A DNA stretch of 64,000 nt, taken from Diplocarpon mali (taxonomy: Eukaryota > Ascomycota > Leotiomycetes > Helotiales > Drepanopezizaceae). The stretch is from positions 3,734 through 67,733 of the forward strand of contig JAENRP010000115.1 in NCBI GenBank assembly GCA_024741835.1. The letters run 5' to 3'. Shown here in pieces: positions 22,940 to 34,599 of the stretch. The notes under the pieces were generated by a model. That model was given only the letters and a program-made list of their open reading frames with translations. It was not told the DNA's origin and did not search any database. Both the position numbers and the translations under genes were made by a program. Positions within the stretch are counted from its first letter, which is position 1. Every line of letters begins with the position of its first letter.

Positions 22940-25900
22940 ATGGATGATACGTCCACCGTCACTAACACATACCGTGGAGTCAGGCCACAACTATCCATGG
23001 CACACGTGGATAGTTCTAATGCGGAAGACACTGGAGAAGAAGACGAAGTCGCCTCGCTGCCGCGCAGAGCAGGAGGGGCTTTGATGCGCGCCCATGAGTA
23101 TATCGATCGTTTGTTAACCACTTGTGCCCCTACTGTCGACGGTTCTCTAACAAGCAGTAGTTGTTGTTCAGTGCACATCCGACTCAAATACAGACTCCGG
23201 TACCGAGAGTACCGACCCAAAACCTCCCAAGCTCGATAAGGGGAAACGCAAGGCAGATGAACTGGTCGTACTGTCGGATGACGACGACGACGTCTACGAG
23301 AGATTCAAAAACAGGAAGACTGCGAAGAGAAAGAAGGTCGCAGCAACGAAAAAGAAGCTGAAGGCTAAATCCAAAGAAATTCTGGAGACCAGGAAGCAGG
23401 CGAGGCATAGAGAGCCTTCCGTGAAGAGGAAAAAGGAGAGGGTTTGGGGAGACGCATCCGATTATGAGCTCTTGAATGAGGGCATACCCGAGTATATCAA
23501 AAAGCGCCGGCGGGACTTTGATCGAAACTATGAGAAACACCACGAGGCGAGTCTAAGAGTACCCCCGCGTTACGATGATATAGACTTCTCCGACGATGAG
23601 CGCCTTGCCGAGCTGGCGGAACGGCCTGATTTCCCACCATCCATGGAGACTTCGCGCAAGTACGAGGACATCGAGTTGCCACACTCAGCGGGAGTCATAC
23701 CCGCCTCTGTCGCGCGATATTTGAGGGATTATCAGGTTACTGGTGTTGGCTTCTTGCATGAATTGTTTGTCTATCAGAAGGGCAAGCGCCACACACAATG
23801 TTCTGGTGATGTTTACTAACTGGGCCAGGGGGCATCCTGGGCGATGACATGGGCTTAGGAAAAACGGTTCAGGTCGCTGCTTTTCTGACAGCTGCCTTTG
23901 GGAAGACTGGTGATGAACGAGACGCGAAGCGAATGCGCCACATGAGGAGAGCACCTAAAAAGCCATGGTACCCGCGGGTATTGATCGTGTGCCCAGGATC
24001 GCTGATGGAAAATTGGAAGGGCGAGCTGGCGAGATGGGGCTGGTGGCATGTCGATATATTCCATGGATCTCCTAAAGAGAAAGCAGCAGTCTGTGGAGCT
24101 GCGAAATCAGGGCGTCTGGAGGTTGTTATAACAACATACAGTACATACAGGAACCATATGGACGACATCAATTCCGTGAAGTGGGATTGTGTAGTTGCCG
24201 ACGAATGCCATCAGCTCAAGGAACCCTCCTCCGCCACTACTCAGGCTATGAATGGCATCAACGCATTATGTAGGATTGGGCTGACTGGAACTGCGATCCA
24301 AAACAAGTACGAAGAGTTGTGGACTCTGCTCAACTGGACCAACCCTGGAAGATTTGGACCGTTGTCAACCTGGGTAAGCAGTATCTGCGAGCCCCTGAAG
24401 ATGGGCCAGTCGTAGGTGCCCCTGCTCCCTTATTTATTTGTGCTAATCTTGCTAACCTACGTAGCCACGATTGTACCAACCATCAGCTCAAGCAAGCAAG
24501 ACAGACTGCAGAAAAGCTGCGGGATAATTTGCTGCCACAATTCTTTTTGCGCCGCATGAAGTCTCTCATCGCCCATCAACTCCCAAAGAAGACTGACAAA
24601 GTAGTATTCTGCCCCCTAACAAATCTCCAAAAACAGGCCTATGAGCATTTTCTCGTCAGCGATATCGTTGAAGCCGTGAAGTTTTCGTCCGAGGAATGTG
24701 ATTGTGGGGAGAGGGGCAAGCGTGGCTGGTGCTGCTATAAAACGCTGCCTGATTCCAACACCAGTTGGAAAGTAAGCTCTGATATCATGTGGATTTAACC
24801 TAGAGGCTGATCCACATACAGGCAATGGTTTTTCCAGTCATCAGCATCCTGCAAAAACTAAGTAATCATCTCGCTATCTTGCTTCCGAAAGACAAGGATC
24901 CACCCGAGAAACGAGAACGAGACTTGGCTTCCCTTAGAGAGATGCTCCCTGATCATGCGGATAACTTGTACGCATATCGGGGGAACATTGCCATGCTATC
25001 TAATCCGGAATATTGTGGAAAGGTACAAGATTCTATTGATGCCGCGAATCGCCTCGCTCACGTCTGTCCTTTTAGTGGTTGATCTTGAAAAAGCTCCTGA
25101 AGCATTGGCACGAGCAAGGAGATAAGGTCCTCATCTTTTCGCATAGTGTCAAACTGCTTGAGCTACTTCGGTATTTGTTCAACAACACCGCTTATAGCGT
25201 CAGCTTCTTGAGCGGCTCCATGCCAAACGAACAGCGACAGAAGACAGTCGACGATTTCAACTCGGACCCCAACCAGTTCGTGTTCTTGATATCGACAAAA
25301 GCTGGAGGTAAGGCGTGCTTCTCATCATCGTATATTCTTCTTCTAACTCTGGCAGGTGTTGGGTTGAATATTACCAGCGCTAATAAAGTTGTGATCTTCG
25401 ATCCAAACTGGAATCCTAGCTACGACCTGCAGGCCCAAGACCGAGCATACCGTATTGGACAGTTGCGAGACGTCGAGGTCTATCGTCTGGTCTCTGCTGG
25501 AACGGTCGAAGAAATTGTATACGCCCGGCAGATATACAAGCAGCAGCAAGCGAACATTGGGTATACTGCCTCAACCGAGCGTCGATACTTCAAGGGTATC
25601 CAAAACGTCAGGACTCAGAAGGGCGAGATATTCGGACTCGAAAATTTGCTTACCTTCCACACGGGCAATATCATTCTTCGAGATATCGTAAACAAGACCA
25701 ACGTGGCCGAAGCCAAAAGAGGAATACAAATCTTGGATTTCAACGCGGAAGACGCAGCGAACGACGAGGAAAATCCTCTGCATGTCGAAGATGATGATGG
25801 CGACGGCGCAATGAGTCAGCTCGCAGCTCTTCTCGTCGAAGACGGCGATTTGAAGAAGAACAAGACGAAGCCCCGGCCGAAGACAGACCCGATTCAAGCC

Positions 25901-26464
25901 ATCCTCGCATCTGCGGGAGTCGAGTACACTCATGAAAACTCTGAAGTAGTGGGATCGTCCAAAGTCGAGGCGGAACTTAGTCGTCGTGCCATAGAAACAG
26001 GCAATGACATCGAGTACGGAGAGCAGCGACTGTTTTCTAACTCGCAAGATCGAGATCCTGGCAGCATCCAGTACCAATACAACCCGCCAAACGATGTTAT
26101 GGCACGGCAATTCTGTACGATGGCCAAGGAATTCGGGTTTGCCAACGCGACGGAATTTGCATTTGTGGTGGAGGGCTGGACGCAAAAGCAACGAACATAT
26201 TGTCTCGAGAGGTTTTATCTAAAGCGTCAAGAGAGACTGGCCGAAACGGAGCTTGGTATGAGCCCCCTTGACAAGACGCATATAGGTGGGACTGCTGCTG
26301 AAATGGATTCGGGTGACGATATCTCCACGGACTTGGACGCTGCTCTCGGTTTGGTCGCCAAAGTCGAAGCCACAGGTCACGCAACCGAGGGGCCGAAAAT
26401 CAATGGGATTGTCGCCGATGCGGACATTGAGACAGAGGATGAAGACGGTGACGACGAATTATGA
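22940..26464 (+). CDS. SNF2-family DNA-dependent ATPase, ERCC6L2/Rad26-like
   Basis: Seven exons, 22940-23108, 23158-23781, 23829-24411, 24465-24771, 24822-25022, 25076-25307 and 25356-26464, give 1074 aa, all in phase. Intron 2 is GC-AG (GCAAGC...CTAACTGGGCCAG). Walker A is GDDMGLGKT with Lys at about 276. The Walker B box reads VVADECHQLKE (DECH, about 389-392), followed by LTGTAIQN. The C-terminal lobe carries VLIFSHSVKLLELL, FLSGSMP, FLISTKAGG|VGLNIT and QDRAYRIGQ. N-terminal Lys/Arg and Asp runs are likely nuclear localisation and disordered segments. The region after the motor, with RQIYKQQQANIGYTAS, is typical of the ERCC6L2 branch, known in animals for genome maintenance. A nuclear translocase on DNA is the sensible role; its repair pathway is inferred. 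It converges on the Tpt1-like gene with 165 bp between stops. Confidence 0.92.
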
Positions 26465-26629
26465 TACGGATGATACCTTGGAATAAAGCGGCGTTTGGTT
26501 GGTCTACAGCTTTGGCCGCTGCCACAACAGTTCCTGTCGCGCTACCTATAAGCGGGCATATTCTATCGTCGGCTATCAAGTGCTGGACATCAAGCCCTGC
26601 CTGTGAGTGCTGGTGATACAAAAAATCAT

Positions 26630-27717
26630 CTAATCACTTGCAGTGTCCTCGTCGTCACTGCCCCGAGCCTTCAGTTCCTTCGCAGCCCCCTTGCCCTTGC
26701 CCTTTCCACCCTTCTTGGGCTTCACGCCCTTCCCTCTCAGGCCGATGGGGACCTCCTTCCTGACCTCTCCATCCTCGAACAGAACGCCAATGTCGGCTCT
26801 ACGAGCCACGACCTTCTTCCAGTTCACCTTGGCAACACCGCCGTTGGCATCGCCTTCGGTCACGACGTTCCCGGCGTCAGTGCGGGCCCAGCGGATCTTT
26901 GGCTCGGATTCCATGATCTGGCGGAGGTTGATGTGGATGGAGACATCGGCGTCCGACTTGGGAGCTCTGACTTCGGAGCCATCCTCTTGCACTTTGATCG
27001 TGGCGAACTGGAGAACGGCCTGGCCACCAGCTCGCTTGATGCTTCCGGAAGCGAGGATGAGGGGGTAGTTGGCGTAGGAAGTCTCGTAGACGATGAAGTC
27101 TGGGAGGTCTTCGGTGGCGCTGGTGATGGGTGTGTATTTGGGGGTTGCGGCGGAGGTGGGGGATGCTGGGCCGGCAGGGGTGGGGTTGGCCCGGATGAGG
27201 TATTTGGAGGGGGCGGCTTCTTCGCTGTCGTCGTCGTCGTCTTCCTCCTCGGCGTCTGGCTTGAGCTTCAGGCCGAAGCGGGACTTGGAGGCGGGGGACT
27301 CGACGAGCTGCCTGAGTTCGGGGAATTGGAGTTGGAGGGAAGAGAGGTTTGGCCGTTGGAGCTGTGTCGTGTTAGGGATGTTGCAGGATGCAGGGATCTA
27401 TTTTTGGAGGACGGGCAACTCACGACTTCTGCACAGTCGACCCAGCCTTCCGAGTCGGCTACGAGCTTCTCCTCGCCCTCTTGCTCCTCGCCCTCCTCGA
27501 TCGTTCGCTTCAGGAGCCAGACCAGGGCCTTGGAGATGGTGGTCCCGCGATCGTCGGCAACGCTGTACCCGCGGCCGCGCCCTTTGGTGTTTTTGGCGAC
27601 GCTTCCACCGTGCCTGCTACGGCCGTGTCTGGATGCGTTGGGAGAGATGGGGGAAGGGGCCATGATCTCACGATCGAGGGAGAGACCCTGGAGAGGCTGG
27701 AGGACTGCGGCGGCCAT
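26630..27717 (-). CDS. Tpt1/KptA-fold protein lacking the catalytic motifs
   Basis: Exons 27717-27424 and 27361-26630 give 341 aa across a 62-nt intron (GTGAGT...CTAAC...GACACAG). The layout follows fungal tRNA 2'-phosphotransferases: a basic Gly/Arg N-terminus, ISKALVWLLKR (family: SKALS.LLRH), EGWVDCAEV, then LQRPNLSSLQLQFPELRQLV and SRFGLKLKP, then LIRANP, DLPDFIVYETSYANYPLIL, DADVSIHINL and NVVTEGDANGGVAKVNWKKVV. Each motif that carries catalysis in Tpt1 is changed: LRH is LKR, RxxQGHS is RANPTPAG, HGT is YET, and the GL.RM.R.H.H stretch is GSIKRAGGQAVL. The enzyme removes the splice-junction 2'-phosphate from tRNA using NAD+. This relative probably cannot. The C-terminus is Lys/Gly-rich. 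A role in RNA or ADP-ribose binding is only a guess. Confidence 0.75.
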
Positions 27718-27937
27718 CCTGTCTGTACTGGTAGAGGAGATGGGGGAGAAGATGAATTGTGATGGCCGAGTGGGGTGTCGTGGGGTATCGTATGGGAGAA
27801 GGAAGTGCGAGAGTAGGGGGTTAGACTGGGGAGGCGTGAGAGTGAGAGTAGAGTGACAGTAATCGTATGATGACGGAAACGGGCAACGGATCGAGGAGGA
27901 AGGGGAACGAGGGAGCGAGCCAGATATATATACCGAT

Positions 27938-27982
27938 TTTCCATATCCATGTCCATATCTATATCCATATCTCTACCTATAT
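27938..27982. repeat. (CCATAT) tandem tract
   Basis: Imperfect CCATAT/CTATAT hexamer units repeat about seven times near the start of the region upstream of the Tpt1-like gene. A G run follows at 27985-27994. Confidence 0.7.
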
Positions 27983-28275
27983 CTTGGGGGGGGGGAGGAT
28001 CCCCTCCGGGACCACGGTGAAACTGGCCTGGCCTGGCCTGGTCTGGACTGGCACCTGCTATGCGCTCCGCAACGCAGCAAGCGCTGGGCCACCGACGCCA
28101 ACGACAGCTTGCCAACAAGCTCGTGCAGCAGGCCAGCCAAGCGCTCGACGTCCCGAGGCGAGTCGTCCGAGGTATAACAATAAATACTATAACGGCACAT
28201 CCTCCTCCCCGTCCCCCTCACCCTGGCGCTGCGCGTATCTACCCCACCTGACCCGAGCCACACAGCCGGGGTGGG

Positions 28276-28362
28276 TGAAGAGGTGAAGAGATGCAGAGAT
28301 GCAGAGGTGCAGAGGTGCAGAGGTGCAGAGGTGCAGAGGTGCAGAGGTGAAGAGGTGCAGCT
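28276..28362. repeat. (GAGGTGCA)n minisatellite
   Basis: About ten units of the octamer AGGTGCAG and close variants (AGATGCAG, AGGTGAAG) lie in tandem. A CT dinucleotide run follows 120 bases later at 28478-28506. The tract keeps open frames in several registers but is not evidence of coding. Confidence 0.9.
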
Positions 28363-28471
28363 GCTCTCCACGGCCGGCTACGGGGCTGTTTGTTTGTTTT
28401 GTTGACTTGTCCGAGGTGCTCCGTAACGTGGCAGCGGCTGCGGGGGGGCTGGGCCTCGGATAGCTCTGAGT

Positions 28472-28509
<38 letters not shown>

Positions 28510-28800
28510 TTTGTCGTGCTTCTTCCGCTACTCTCTCTTTGACCCTTGAGGCTTGGGGGGCTTGGGGAGTTGAGCAGAGTTGAGCAGAGCAGCGGTTAGA
28601 GCGCCGCGGCTCGCTCCGCCGCACGCGCTCTCTCTCTGCAGTGGGTGCCAGGTGGGTCTGGTCGTGGTGTTTATTGACTTGCCCAGGTTGAGACGGTGCA
28701 GGGGGCGGATGGGAAGAGCGGTGAGCGCAGCCTCGCTTAGGCGTGTCGCGTTTTGGTCACGTGTCGCCTTGCGAGCGCGCTACTGGCGGGAGGATAGGGG

Positions 28801-28855
28801 NNNNNNNNNNNNNNNNNNNNNNNNNNNNNNNNNNNNNNNNNNNNNNNNNNNNNNN
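28801..28855. other. Assembly gap (55 N)
   Basis: Fifty-five undetermined bases sit between G-rich flanks (GGATAGGGG and GGGGAGGGAGGG). The flanks suggest an unresolved G-rich or purine simple repeat. Any frame that crosses it is meaningless. Confidence 0.95.
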
Positions 28856-31348
28856 GGGGAGGGAGGGTCAGAGAGAGATTCAGTTGCTGGTTTGCTTCGT
28901 TTGGTTGGGGCCAGAGGGGTAGAGGAGAGGGGAGAGAGGAGAGAGGTGCAGCGGCCAAGTATTATCCCCTTGTCGATAAGGGGCTCGCTACCCGGGGTAC
29001 TTGTTTTCAACACCATGGATTAGATACACGGTGCAATATGCCGAGGAAATCCTGGACTTCTCAATGCGAGCGGGACTTATTGGATCTCATCTGATCTTAC
29101 TTGGCCCACAGATGACAGCACTGGCAAGACAGTCCCTGATCGACGGTCTTCTCTTTCCCCGTCCTGTTGATGAGGTCTGCGAGGGAGGACTGCCCGGCTT
29201 GCTGGTGGGTGGAGAGGGGGCGGACATCTGACCGCTGTCCCGTCCTCCTGTTCTTCTTGGTCCCGTAACATCTCGAGCGGGCTCCGTCGTGGGCGCGAAG
29301 CATGGAATGGGCTGAGATGGGCTGCAGGGGATAGCTTCCCAAGTAAGGTTTGTGTGTTGGCACTCGCTACCGACATGCCTCTGTCCTGTACATAGTCCAT
29401 AGTCCGCAGTACACAATACACACACGACAGCACAGCATCCCCGATGCCAAAGCTTCCCGCGCAGCCCACTCCCGGACGTGACCGGCGTGGAGACAGCGCT
29501 CGGCTGCTGAGAGCCTGGGGAGTTGGTCACCAGTGCAACCCACTCCACTCGCAGGTCTACCATGTACCATACCAGGTGGAAGGGGGAAGCAAGGTGCAAG
29601 GTGGCCGGCCATGCGTGGCATCATGCGCTCGGTGCATGACATTGATCTCAAGCCTCCCCGCCGCCCCCAAGTAATCTCGTCGCCTGGAGAGAGACGGCCG
29701 AAGTCCGCAAGAAGAGGGATGGCTCACTCCAGAGGGGCTGCGGCGGTAGCAGCGCGCGTCTCCAGCAGCACGCTGGGGATGGCGGCTGGGTCGGCCTGGC
29801 CTGGCCCCCTACATGCTCCGGTGCTGGCAGTCGTGGCAAGTGAGCCGAGAAGATTTCGGCTCGTTCGACGCCGATTCTTGCTCGAGGCCGGACGACGCTC
29901 GATTTCGGGCTGGGATCGGAGCACCAGGCCGAGGTGGGATGGCCGTGTTTACACGGGGGGCTTGGGAGATCGGATGGGATCTGCCTCGAATTTCTTGGAG
30001 ATCGGTTTTGGTAGCCGCAACTGCTCTCTGGGACGCAAGAGACGTTCCCCTCCGACTGCATCCCGCAGTCGCTCTACCTCCAAGAGACCATGGGCGTGAA
30101 AGGTTTTGATCTCGACTGGGCACGTGGGGAATTCGAGGCCCTTCACAGGATGCCCCCTCGGTACGGAGTAGATATCCCCTCTCACGTGCGGTAGGTGATT
30201 TTTCGAACCTCGCCCCCGATGGCTCATGGGGCGACGGTACGGCCCGGTACGCCTTGCGATGGAGTGAAAAAGGGTCTCAGCCAACTTGCCATGTCCCATC
30301 ATTCGAGAGGGTTGGGCATGGACGGCTTCTGCGTGCCAGAGAGAGCGTTCCTGGGCTGCTATGAAAAGCTTGGATGGACAGAGCCGTATCGATATGGTCG
30401 GTGCGGGGATACTTGAGCATCATCTCGCTTCGATTAATGCAGCCAAGTGACGTCCAGCTGGCATCGAGGAGTGGAAACTGGATATCAGTGAGACAAAGGA
30501 CTTCAGAGCAGACGGAGCTTCCGCACCGGGTGAGAAGGGATGATAATGGAGCAGATATCAACGCCGGGGTGATGGAGCTGAGCGCTGCCTTGCTCACGCC
30601 GGCGCCAGAAGAGCGTCGTTCCCCTTCGAGTGAGGCTCCTTGCGTTGGATCGAATTCTGCTCAGGATCAGAGGCATCGTTATTTTCTCAACGGTTCCTGT
30701 AAAGATCTCGCTGGGCGAGCCGACGATAGAGCAGAGATGCTCGACGGCCTGGTGCTCCGGTGAGACACTGCTTCGGCCGGCACCTAAGCAGCATCTTTGA
30801 TCGTGGCTTGTCGGGATGATTACTCAGGGAAGTTTGACTTTACGGATCAAAGCTTCTCGAGGGCGGAGTAATGCCTTGTTGAGGCCCGGGCTCGTGACGG
30901 AGACATTGAGGCTGTGTAAATATTGACTTCCAGGTGCCAGGAACGTCAATCTCCTCTTTTTGCGCCGCTCCGGATCCCGTCGAGAGGTCATCGTCGCAGC
31001 CCGGAACTTGGAATTTGGCAGCCACTTCGAGGATATTGGATCGCTTCGGGAAGATGCAATAAGGGCAGGCTGTTCTTGTTTTAACGGGATACGGCTGTGT
31101 CGGGTAAGACTTCAGGGGTTCAGTTCTCTCGCTAAGCATTCGGGCGTTGCCGATAGATTCTCCCTCTATTCTTGTCTCTCGGTGTCCTTCGCTTCTACAC
31201 GGTCTTCCTCCTTTCCAAAGTGTCCTTGATTCTTGTTCTACCCTCAATCATCACGGAGGCATCATCTGGGTAATTGCGAAGAGGAAAACCCGCCGCCTGC
31301 AGCGAGCAAAAAAAGGAGGGAGGAGGACCGCGCCGCGTCGAGGGCAAT

Positions 31349-33296
31349 ATGGCAACCTCTCCACGACCAAAGTCTCCCAGGGACTACGGAACAATTGAGC
31401 GCTCTCATGTCGCGGGGAACAATCATTCAGACGATCGCCCGCTGCACGGAACTCACTACCAGGACCAAGCCCTTGAACAACCGCATCATGAGCTCTCATG
31501 CGATCGGTCCCGGAGGCGGTCGTTCATCCAGGCGGACGAGGACCCCCTGCAGATTGAGCCGCCGACGAGGAAGCAAGAAGATAAGGCGACTTGGTCAGGT
31601 CTGCCTCACAAGAGCCAACTGGCCATCTTGACGCTTGCGAGACTTTCGGAGCCCCTGGTGCAGACCTCATTGCGGGCAAGCTACCCCCGCCCTCTTCACT
31701 ATAGTCACCGATGCGAACTAGTACTGACTATATGCCCAGTCGTACCTTTTCTATCAATTGAGATCCTTTGACAGGAGCCTTCCTGCATCCACTATTGCTT
31801 CGCAGGCAGGAATCATGCAAGGGTCTTTTGCCGCCGCACAACTGTGCACAGCTATGCTATGGGGCAGATTCTCAGACGGCGGAGGACGGAAACGCGTCCT
31901 GCTCATCGGGCTCTCGGGGACCATGATATCCTGTCTTGGCTTTGGATTCTCGAGAACTTTCCGGCAGGCCTTGATCTTCCGCATGCTGGGGGGCGCGCTC
32001 AACGGAAACGTCGGCGTGATGAGAACGATGATCAGCGAGATTGTGAGGGAGAAGAAGTATCAGTCGAGAGCTTTCCTGATCCTCCCCATGGTCGCCAATA
32101 TCGGATCGATGGTTGGTCCCATCATGGGCGGCCTTACTGCCGACCCTGCTGGGAACTACCCGGACTGGTTCGGAGGAAACTGGTTCCTCGAGCAATTCCC
32201 GTACTCTCCTCCGAACCTGATCAGCGCCGTCTTCCTCTCCTGTGCAGCTCTCGCGGTGTTCTTTGGCCTGGAAGAGGTGAGGCCTTGCGATTCATTGCCA
32301 TGTCTTGCTGCTGATTCCTGCTAGACACACGAAGCATACGCGCATCAGGCAGATATCGGCATCAAATTTCGTCGACAGGTGTTCGCGAGCCTGCTCGGTG
32401 TTTCTGGGCAGAAGAAGAGACGATACGAGCCTCTCGACTCGTCGCCGCCTGCTGGTCCGAACGGCCATGTCATCGAGTATGACCCAGAAACAAAACCTCG
32501 CAAGCGCGTCGCACCACGCTACCGAAACAAGCTTCTTTTCCGTCGGATTTTCACCTACAATGTCGTCTGTACGCTCATCTGCCATGCTTCCATGTCCCTC
32601 TCGATGGGCACATTCCAAAACATCTGGTATTCTTTTCTATCAACACCAGTCTACGATCCAGCCAACCCGCCTCCGGATTACACACCACGCCCCCCGCTCG
32701 TGTTCACGGGCGGCGTTGGACTTCCCCCTCGCTCCGTCGGCTTTGCAATGGCAATCCTCGGCTCGATTGGGATTACGCTTCAGCTCTTCCTCTACCCCTA
32801 CGTCAACCAGCGCTTGGGGACGGTCCGATCGTGGCGTGTTTTCCTCTACTGCTTCCCGGTCGTCTACACCGTGGCCCCGTTCCTCTCGCTCCTCCCATCG
32901 ACCACCCCTCCACCGAGCCAGAAAACCGGCCTCCCCGTCTGGGCAGGCCTCACCTCGGTGCTCTTCGTACAGGTCGTCGGCCGAACCTTCACCAGCCCCG
33001 CCACAAGCATCCTCATCAACAACTGCAGCCCCCATCCCAGCGTCTTGGGCACGATCCACGGGATCGGTCAGAGCGCGAGCAGCGCGGCTCGCACGGTCGG
33101 GCCGGCGCTGGGAGGCTGGCTCTACGGGCTGGGCTTGGAGAACGGGGTGGTCGGCGCCATGTTCTGGCTGCTTGCCTGCGTGGCGGTCTTCAGTATCGTT
33201 GCGAGCAACTGGGTTCGAGAGGGCGACGGCCATGAGATCCGACTCGAGGGGGACGACGAGGCCGAGGCCGAGAACGCGCCTCTGTTGAGGGGGTGA
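31349..33296 (+). CDS. Major facilitator superfamily transporter
   Basis: Exons 31349-31675, 31740-32276 and 32325-33296 give 611 aa. The first intron is GC-AG (GCAAGC...TACTGACTATATGCCCAG), the second GTGAGG...CTGCTAG (48 nt). A hydrophilic N-terminus of about 90 residues precedes the first membrane segment. The loop between helices 2 and 3 has the MFS signature as LWGRFSDGGGRKRVLL. Further helices read MVANIGSMVGPIMGG, FLSCAALAVFFGL and, after a charged central loop of about 110 residues, VGFAMAILGSIGITLQLF, VFLYCFPVVYTVAPFLSLL and MFWLLACVAVFSIVAS. The end, APLLRG, resembles a vacuolar or endosomal sorting tail. The pattern matches the fungal ZIFL/tetracycline-resistance-like MFS group (YCR023C-like). 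The substrate is unknown. Confidence 0.92.
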
Positions 33297-34599
33297 GATG
33301 GGCGGATTCCAAATCCGCGACGATTCTCTTTGTGCTGGGTAGGCCATTCGGATAGGTCGGCGTTTGACATTAATACCCTTTAGAAGCAGAGCATATGATC
33401 TTGTTAAAATTTCTCTCTCTCTCTCTCTCTCACACAAACTATATAGAGCTCACCAATGCCTGACCCGAACCACATCAACAACCGCTCCGCAAAACATACT
33501 CGGCGATACTCGCCAAAGAAACGCCCAAGCGATATGTCCACGTACCTGGGACGGCAATTCCATACTCGCTACGTGTAAATAGCCACAACATCCCTCATCT
33601 CGACCGCTCTCGGCAGCGAGAAGCGAGAAGCGAGAAGCGAGGGTGCACATCCATCTCTCCCCCATCTCCCCGAACCCGAAATCGACTTCTCGCGGTACTT
33701 GGTTTGTTGTGGTGGGAATACCCAGGGCCAGGCTGGGAGAGATGGCGTCGAAGAACGGCGCTGCCGGTGCCGCTCTCGCAGCGCTCTTCTGCGCGGCGAG
33801 CGTCAAGGGTGAAGCGGGGGGTTTACTTTTGTGTATTGAGAGGGGTAGTTGAGCGACTGCCACCGGTAGAAGTTCCGTTCCATCGGCCTGGCGTCGGTGG
33901 TTTGTTGCTCGGCGGCTTCTCTGTGCCGAAGCGGGGAGATCAGGGGATTTGGCTACGATCGAGTGAGGTATTCTCCTTTATCTGGGTATTCCTGTGAAGG
34001 GGTGGATGTCTTCATAACAAGCGACTGGGGTAGCAATCACCCTGCTGAAATAAAAGCGTTGAGCGTGGTTGCCTCGTCGCGATGGAGAGGCTTTTGTTGT
34101 TCTGGTTATAGTCGGCCTGTACCTATGCATGAAGCTGCCGTAGAGGTTACAACCGCACAACTCGGGTTGTGAGCTCTACATCGTCGCTCATACACCTTTC
34201 GCGAGCGTAGCCTCGCGTGGTATTACTATGGACAGGTAACATATCAGTCTGAATTATGCTTTTTCAACATCACGAGTCTGTATTGATAGGAAGAGTAACA
34301 GTAATAGTAGTGGCAATAGCACAGTAGCCGAGGGACGCTCAGCTCAGGGTGTGAGGTCTGAGTAGAGAGCCATGTGGAAATGGCAAGATTGCGATCTCGA
34401 ACCACGACGGCACCAGTCACGTCGGGTGTCTGCGATGGCTAGGTGCCATTCAACACCCTCTGGTAGGAGCCGAGTTTCGTAAGCGAGTCGAGTTGCCGGT
34501 CATAGGTACCCAGTCGTTACTTGGCCGCAGCAGATTCTGCAAGTGTAAACCAGACTTGAACATAAACACAGGTTTGGATTTAGACGCATCGCAGGTAAG
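33297..34599. other. Intergenic region between convergent genes
   Basis: It contains a short CT run at about 33411-33432 and three copies of GAGAAGCGA at 33615-33641. Open frames on both strands lack any domain. Two convergent transcripts end here. Confidence 0.5.

Larger units (their letters stand above)
27718..31348. other. Low-complexity region without a supported gene
   Basis: This 3.6-kb stretch contains a minisatellite, a CT microsatellite, a 55-base run of N and several open frames rich in Arg/Pro/Ser on both strands with no family resemblance. The largest, 29533-30099 (+), has no splice or domain support. The last 200 bases, with T/C-rich sequence from 31140, form the probable 5' leader of the MFS transporter gene. 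Confidence 0.5.

Noticed and set aside
28276..28362. Regular repeats reminiscent of a CRISPR array
   Set aside because: Units are contiguous octamers without spacers, and the genome is eukaryotic. It is a minisatellite.
29533..30099. 188-codon open frame on the plus strand
   Set aside because: The product is basic and of mixed low complexity, without domain or splice evidence, and opposing frames of the same size overlap it.
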